The notes under the pieces are model-generated. The model saw only the letters and a program-made list of their open reading frames with translations, did not search any database and was not told the origin of the DNA. From a bacterium (GTDB lineage Bacteria > Pseudomonadota > Gammaproteobacteria > Burkholderiales > Methylophilaceae): a DNA stretch of 10,266 nucleotides. This document shows positions 7,050 to 10,266 of the stretch, piece by piece (within the stretch, counting starts at the first letter, position 1; every line of letters starts with the position of its first letter). Location of the stretch: assembly GCA_027310505.1 (NCBI GenBank), contig DAIDAS010000247.1, positions 1 through 10,266 on the forward strand. Reading direction: 5' to 3'. The position numbers and the translations under genes were made by a program.

Positions 7050-7345
7050 CGACGCCAGAGGTAGCGCCAGACAAAACCGGGGAAAGCGAACACCAGGAAC
7101 AGGCTGGCGGTAGTGGCGTAGAACTCCCAGTGCTGCGGGGTCACTTGCCCCAGGGTGGCTCTCTCGGCAAAGAATGCAATGGCGCCGACGACGAAATACA
7201 GGATCACCAGTTCCAGCAACTGCCACCCAATGTGCTTGTGCTTCACTGGAATCACATAAAACAGGCGCTCGGAGAACCAAGGCAGGTTAGCTGCCAACAG
7301 CGCCAGCAGAATGAGGATGGCGTGAGTCAACCCGATATTGCCCAT
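7046..7345 (-). CDS. DUF2818 family small membrane protein
   Basis: This 99-residue protein has three predicted membrane helices (about 5-22, 38-58 and 74-92), a central loop with RLFYVIPVKHKHIGWQ and an Arg-rich end, FVWRYLWRR. I recognise it as the DUF2818 family, which commonly sits directly after nuoN in betaproteobacteria. Its function is not established; the conserved position suggests a role with complex I, such as assembly or stability, which is inference. The ATG at 7345 overlaps the nuoN stop as TAATG, and its own stop overlaps the NUDIX start as ATGA, so the three genes are probably translated together. A start 48 bp upstream in the same frame is possible but would lie inside nuoN and add a non-conserved, charged leader. 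Confidence 0.85.
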   Translation of the reverse strand: MGNIGLTHAILILLALLAANLPWFSERLFYVIPVKHKHIGWQLLELVILYFVVGAIAFFAERATLGQVTPQHWEFYATTASLFLVFAFPGFVWRYLWRR

Positions 7346-8796
7346 TATTCGATACTCTGCGAGACGGCGTAGGCACACAGCTCCATCAGCCATTCCGGCA
7401 TCAGGCCAATCAACAGCACCAGCAAGCCGTTCAGGCTCAGCACCAGCGCCACGTCACGCTGCGGCTTGATCGGAGTGTGATCCTGCGGCTCGTCGAAATA
7501 CATCAGCTTGACGATGCGCAGGTAGTAGAACGCGCCAATCACCGCCATCAGCACGGCAAAAATGACCAGCTTCACCAGACCCGCCTGCAAGGCAGCCTGC
7601 AACACGGCGAATTTTGCGTAGAAACCCAACGTAGGGGGAACGCCAGCCATGGAGAACATCAGCAGCAACATGATGAAGGCATACCAGGGGCTACGCTGGT
7701 TAAGCCCCTTGAGATCATCCAGATTTTCTGCCTCGAAACCCTTGCGTGACAGCAGCAGGATCATGCCGAAACCGCCCAGCGTCATCAGTACGTAAGCCGC
7801 GATATAGAAAAGCGACGAGGTGTAACCGTTGAAACTGACGGAAAGAAACCCCAGCAGCAAAAAGCCAATGTGCGAGATGGTGGAATACGCCAGCATGCGC
7901 TTGAGGTTGGTCTGTGCAATGGCGGTGATGTTGCCGATACTGATGGACAGTACCGACATGATGATCAGCATACCTTGCCAGTCGATCGCCAAGGGTTCCA
8001 GCCCCTGGATCAGCAATCGCATGACAAAGGCAAACGCCGCAAACTTTGGCACCGATCCGATCAGCAGGGTCACGGCCGTCGGCGATCCGTGGTACACGTC
8101 CGGCACCCACATCTGGAAAGGCACGGCTCCCAGCTTGAACGCCAGCCCCGCCACCACGAACACCAGCCCGAGAATGAGCACCGTGTGATCGGGCGCTCCG
8201 CTCAGTAGCGCGCGTTTCACTTCGGCAATTTCAAGTGCGCCGGTAGCTCCGTAAATCATGGACATGCCATACAGCAGCATGCCGGAAGCCAGCGCGCCCA
8301 GCACGAAATACTTCATCGCGGCTTCGGTTGCCCGGGGGTTATCCCGATCCAGCGCCACCAGCGAATAAAGGCACAGCGAGAGCAATTCCAGGCCCATATA
8401 GAGAGTCAAAAAATGGCTGCCCGAGGCCATGATCATCATGCCCAGCACTGCGAACAGCAAGAGCGCGAAGAATTCGCCGCGATACATGCCGCGCAGGGCG
8501 ATGTAGGAACGGCTATAGACCAGCACCACCGAAGTGGAGAGGTAGATCATCAGTTTCAACACATCCGCCAGCGGGTCGTCCACGAACATGCCGTTGAAGA
8601 CGTAGCTGACACCGGGGGTATGGGTATAAACCGTGAGGAACGCCGCGCCGAACAGGGTCATCTGCGTCAGGGCGTAGCCGATATAGCGATTGCGTTCACT
8701 CAGGAACAGATCAACGAGCAGGACCACCATCGCCATGCCAAGCACGAGCATCTCGGGCCGTGCTGCCATCAGATCGTATATGAAAGGATTATTCAT
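7345..8796 (-). CDS. nuoN: NADH-quinone oxidoreductase subunit N
   Basis: This 483-residue polytopic subunit of complex I is one of the three antiporter-like subunits of the proton-pumping membrane arm. Key charged residues are all present: Glu137 in YMGLELLSL, Lys221 in AFKLGAVPFQMWVPDVYHG, Lys251 in GSVPKFAAF, and Lys395 in GFYAKFAVL. These correspond to the E. coli NuoN residues Glu133, Lys217, Lys247 and Lys395. The length is normal for the family and no break is seen. The ATG at 8796 was chosen because it follows the nuoM stop after one base (TAG-C-ATG) and gives the typical N-terminus MNNPFIYDLM; the frame is open 63 bp further upstream but only within nuoM. It is followed by DUF2818 with a one-base overlap. 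Confidence 0.97.
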   Translation of the reverse strand: MNNPFIYDLMAARPEMLVLGMAMVVLLVDLFLSERNRYIGYALTQMTLFGAAFLTVYTHTPGVSYVFNGMFVDDPLADVLKLMIYLSTSVVLVYSRSYIALRGMYRGEFFALLLFAVLGMMIMASGSHFLTLYMGLELLSLCLYSLVALDRDNPRATEAAMKYFVLGALASGMLLYGMSMIYGATGALEIAEVKRALLSGAPDHTVLILGLVFVVAGLAFKLGAVPFQMWVPDVYHGSPTAVTLLIGSVPKFAAFAFVMRLLIQGLEPLAIDWQGMLIIMSVLSISIGNITAIAQTNLKRMLAYSTISHIGFLLLGFLSVSFNGYTSSLFYIAAYVLMTLGGFGMILLLSRKGFEAENLDDLKGLNQRSPWYAFIMLLLMFSMAGVPPTLGFYAKFAVLQAALQAGLVKLVIFAVLMAVIGAFYYLRIVKLMYFDEPQDHTPIKPQRDVALVLSLNGLLVLLIGLMPEWLMELCAYAVSQSIE

Positions 8797-8797
8797 G

Positions 8798-10266
8798 CTA
8801 AATGGTTCCAGGCAGCTTGCTTTGCGCCAGATGCGACAGCAACTGGCTGACCGTTGCATGGGTCATCTCGGTAATCGGTTGCGGGTAAAGGCCAAAGCCC
8901 AGCACCATCAGCGCCAGGACGCCAAGAATGAGGAATTCGCGCTTGTTGAGGTCTTTCAGTTCGGCCACATGCGCGTTGCCGATCTCCCCATAGAACACGC
9001 GCTTGATCATCCACAGGGTATACGCCGCGCCAAAAATCAGCGTAGTGGCAGCAAGAAAAGCGTACCAGAAGTTTTCCTGCATCGCGCCGAGGATCACCAG
9101 AAACTCGCCGACGAACCCGGACGTGCCGGGCAGACCGGTATTGGCCATGGCAAACAGGACGGCAAAGGCGGCAAACGCCGGCATGGTGTTGGCCACGCCG
9201 CCATAATCGGCGATCTGGCGCGAGTGCATCCGGTCATATAGCACCCCGACGCACAGGAACAAGGCACCGGAGACAAAGCCGTGGGAAATCATCTGCACAA
9301 TGCTGCCTTCCATGCCCAGCGGATTGAAAATGAACATGCCCAACGTCACAAAACCCATGTGCGAGATCGACGAATAGGCGATCAGTTTTTTCATATCCTG
9401 CTGCACCAAGGCAACCAAGGCGATATACACCACGGCAATCAGGGACAACGTTATCATGAACCCGGAAAGATAATGCGCTGCATCCGGTGCGATCGGCAGG
9501 GCGAAACGCAAAAACCCGTAGGCGCCGAGCTTCAGCATGATGGCTGCCAGAACTACAGAGCCGCCCGTCGGGGCCTCCACGTGCGCATCCGGCAACCAGG
9601 TATGCACCGGCCACATGGGAATCTTCACCGCGAATGCCATAAAGAACGCCATGAAAATGAACACCTGTATCGGCAACGGTATCGGGAGCATGTAGTAATC
9701 CACCAACTCGAAACTCTGGGTATGGTGGAACAGATAGATAAAGGCCACCAGCATCAGCAGCGAGCCAAGCAAGGTATAGAGGAAAAACTTGATGGTGGCG
9801 TACACACGATTCGGCCCGCCCCACACGCCAATCACCAGGAACATCGGGATCAGCATCGCTTCCCAGAACACGTAGAACAGCACCGCGTCCAGCGCCGAGA
9901 ATACGCCGATCATCAGGCCCGACATGATCAGGAAGGCGGCCATGTATTGCGCGACACGCTTCTGGATCACCTCCCAGCCTGCCAGGACGACGATCATGGT
10001 GGTGAAACTGGTCAGCAGAATCAGCGGTACGGCGATGCCGTCCACCCCCAGGTGGTAGTGGATATTGAAGCTGGGAATCCAGTTAAAGCCTTCCTGAAAC
10101 TGGAAATCGCCGTCAGTCCGGTTGAAACGGGTGTAGAGCGGCAACGTCACCAGAAAGCCGGCGACGCTCCCCAACAAGGCAACCCAGCGCGCCAGCGGGG
10201 CATTTTTATCGTTGCCCGTAAAGAGCACCAGAATGCCCGCCAGTATGGGCACCCAGATAGATAGAC
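8798..10266 (-). CDS. nuoM: NADH-quinone oxidoreductase subunit M (partial, N-terminus beyond right edge)
   Basis: This is the antiporter-like complex I subunit next to NuoN in the membrane arm. From the first in-frame GTG (10252), characteristic residues are Glu131 in LFYVFWEAMLIPMF, Lys210 in FAVKIPMWPVHTWLPDAH, and Lys241 in AAIMLKLGAYG, all needed for proton translocation in the family. The gene is not complete. The frame stays open to base 10266 and reads LSIW just before the GTG, which matches the usual NuoM start region (LLS-x-IW-x-PIL). The GTG is therefore probably an internal Val, and the true start lies a few codons past the right edge. The C-terminus is intact, ending with TAG at 8798-8800, one base before nuoN. 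The upstream genes nuoL and nuoK would be expected outside the window. Confidence 0.96.
   Translation of the reverse strand, partial: LSIWVPILAGILVLFTGNDKNAPLARWVALLGSVAGFLVTLPLYTRFNRTDGDFQFQEGFNWIPSFNIHYHLGVDGIAVPLILLTSFTTMIVVLAGWEVIQKRVAQYMAAFLIMSGLMIGVFSALDAVLFYVFWEAMLIPMFLVIGVWGGPNRVYATIKFFLYTLLGSLLMLVAFIYLFHHTQSFELVDYYMLPIPLPIQVFIFMAFFMAFAVKIPMWPVHTWLPDAHVEAPTGGSVVLAAIMLKLGAYGFLRFALPIAPDAAHYLSGFMITLSLIAVVYIALVALVQQDMKKLIAYSSISHMGFVTLGMFIFNPLGMEGSIVQMISHGFVSGALFLCVGVLYDRMHSRQIADYGGVANTMPAFAAFAVLFAMANTGLPGTSGFVGEFLVILGAMQENFWYAFLAATTLIFGAAYTLWMIKRVFYGEIGNAHVAELKDLNKREFLILGVLALMVLGFGLYPQPITEMTHATVSQLLSHLAQSKLPGTI

Noticed and set aside
7050..7280. N-terminal extension of the NUDIX protein from 7280
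   Set aside because: The added 77 residues are Arg- and Pro-rich and are an off-frame reading of the DUF2818 gene; the ATG at 7049 gives a normal family N-terminus.
10250..10252. GTG as the start codon of nuoM
   Set aside because: The frame stays open to the window edge and the residues just before it (LSIW) match the conserved NuoM N-terminus, so the gene is cut by the edge.
9281..10264. Long plus-strand open frame (327 codons) opposite nuoM
   Set aside because: It is antisense to a clearly conserved nuoM. The translation is very rich in His, Gln and Arg with no recognisable domain, as expected from the mirror of hydrophobic codons.

Overview
The window looks like chromosomal DNA of a betaproteobacterium. 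The best clue is the order nuoM-nuoN-DUF2818-NUDIX hydrolase on the minus strand, an arrangement typical of betaproteobacterial complex I loci. The base composition is moderately GC-rich and even throughout. I see no mobile elements, RNA genes or CRISPR arrays. No species is claimed.

Layout: (1) Bases 1-328, minus strand: the N-terminal part of a HAD-family phosphatase (MtnX-like), cut by the left edge. (2) Bases 329-444: a divergent intergenic region, the longest gap in the window (116 bp). It carries a perfect 11-bp-spaced direct repeat, CTTACA-N5-CTTACA, resembling the binding sites of PmrA/QseB-type response regulators, and a possible -10 element facing right. (3) Bases 445-6464, plus strand: a compact six-gene operon. 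In order it encodes a DevC/FtsX-type ABC permease, its ATPase, an HlyD-type periplasmic adaptor, a TolC/NodT-type lipoprotein, an OmpR-family response regulator and a 2CSK_N (TctE/QseC-like) sensor histidine kinase. Gene junctions are 1-bp gaps, short overlaps, or at most 11 bp. (4) Bases 6465-6488: a convergent gap spanned by an imperfect hairpin. (5) Bases 6489-10266, minus strand: the end of a complex I operon, with nuoM (start beyond the right edge), nuoN, a small DUF2818 membrane protein and an ADP-ribose-pyrophosphatase-like NUDIX hydrolase, all with 1-bp gaps or stop/start overlaps.

How it fits together: the plus-strand operon reads as a tripartite export system of the DevBCA type carrying its own two-component switch. 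The upstream repeat suggests that the encoded regulator controls its own operon. The most unusual element is the fourth protein. Its helical TolC-family repeats are recognisable in both halves, but both segments that normally form the transmembrane beta-hairpins appear to be missing and replaced by short polar, acidic stretches. That would leave a lipid-anchored periplasmic helical tube with no outer-membrane pore. It raises the possibility of an exporter that delivers its substrate (perhaps a lipid, as for DevBCA relatives) to the inner face of the outer membrane rather than out of the cell. This is inference from reading the sequence and has not been tested by structure prediction.
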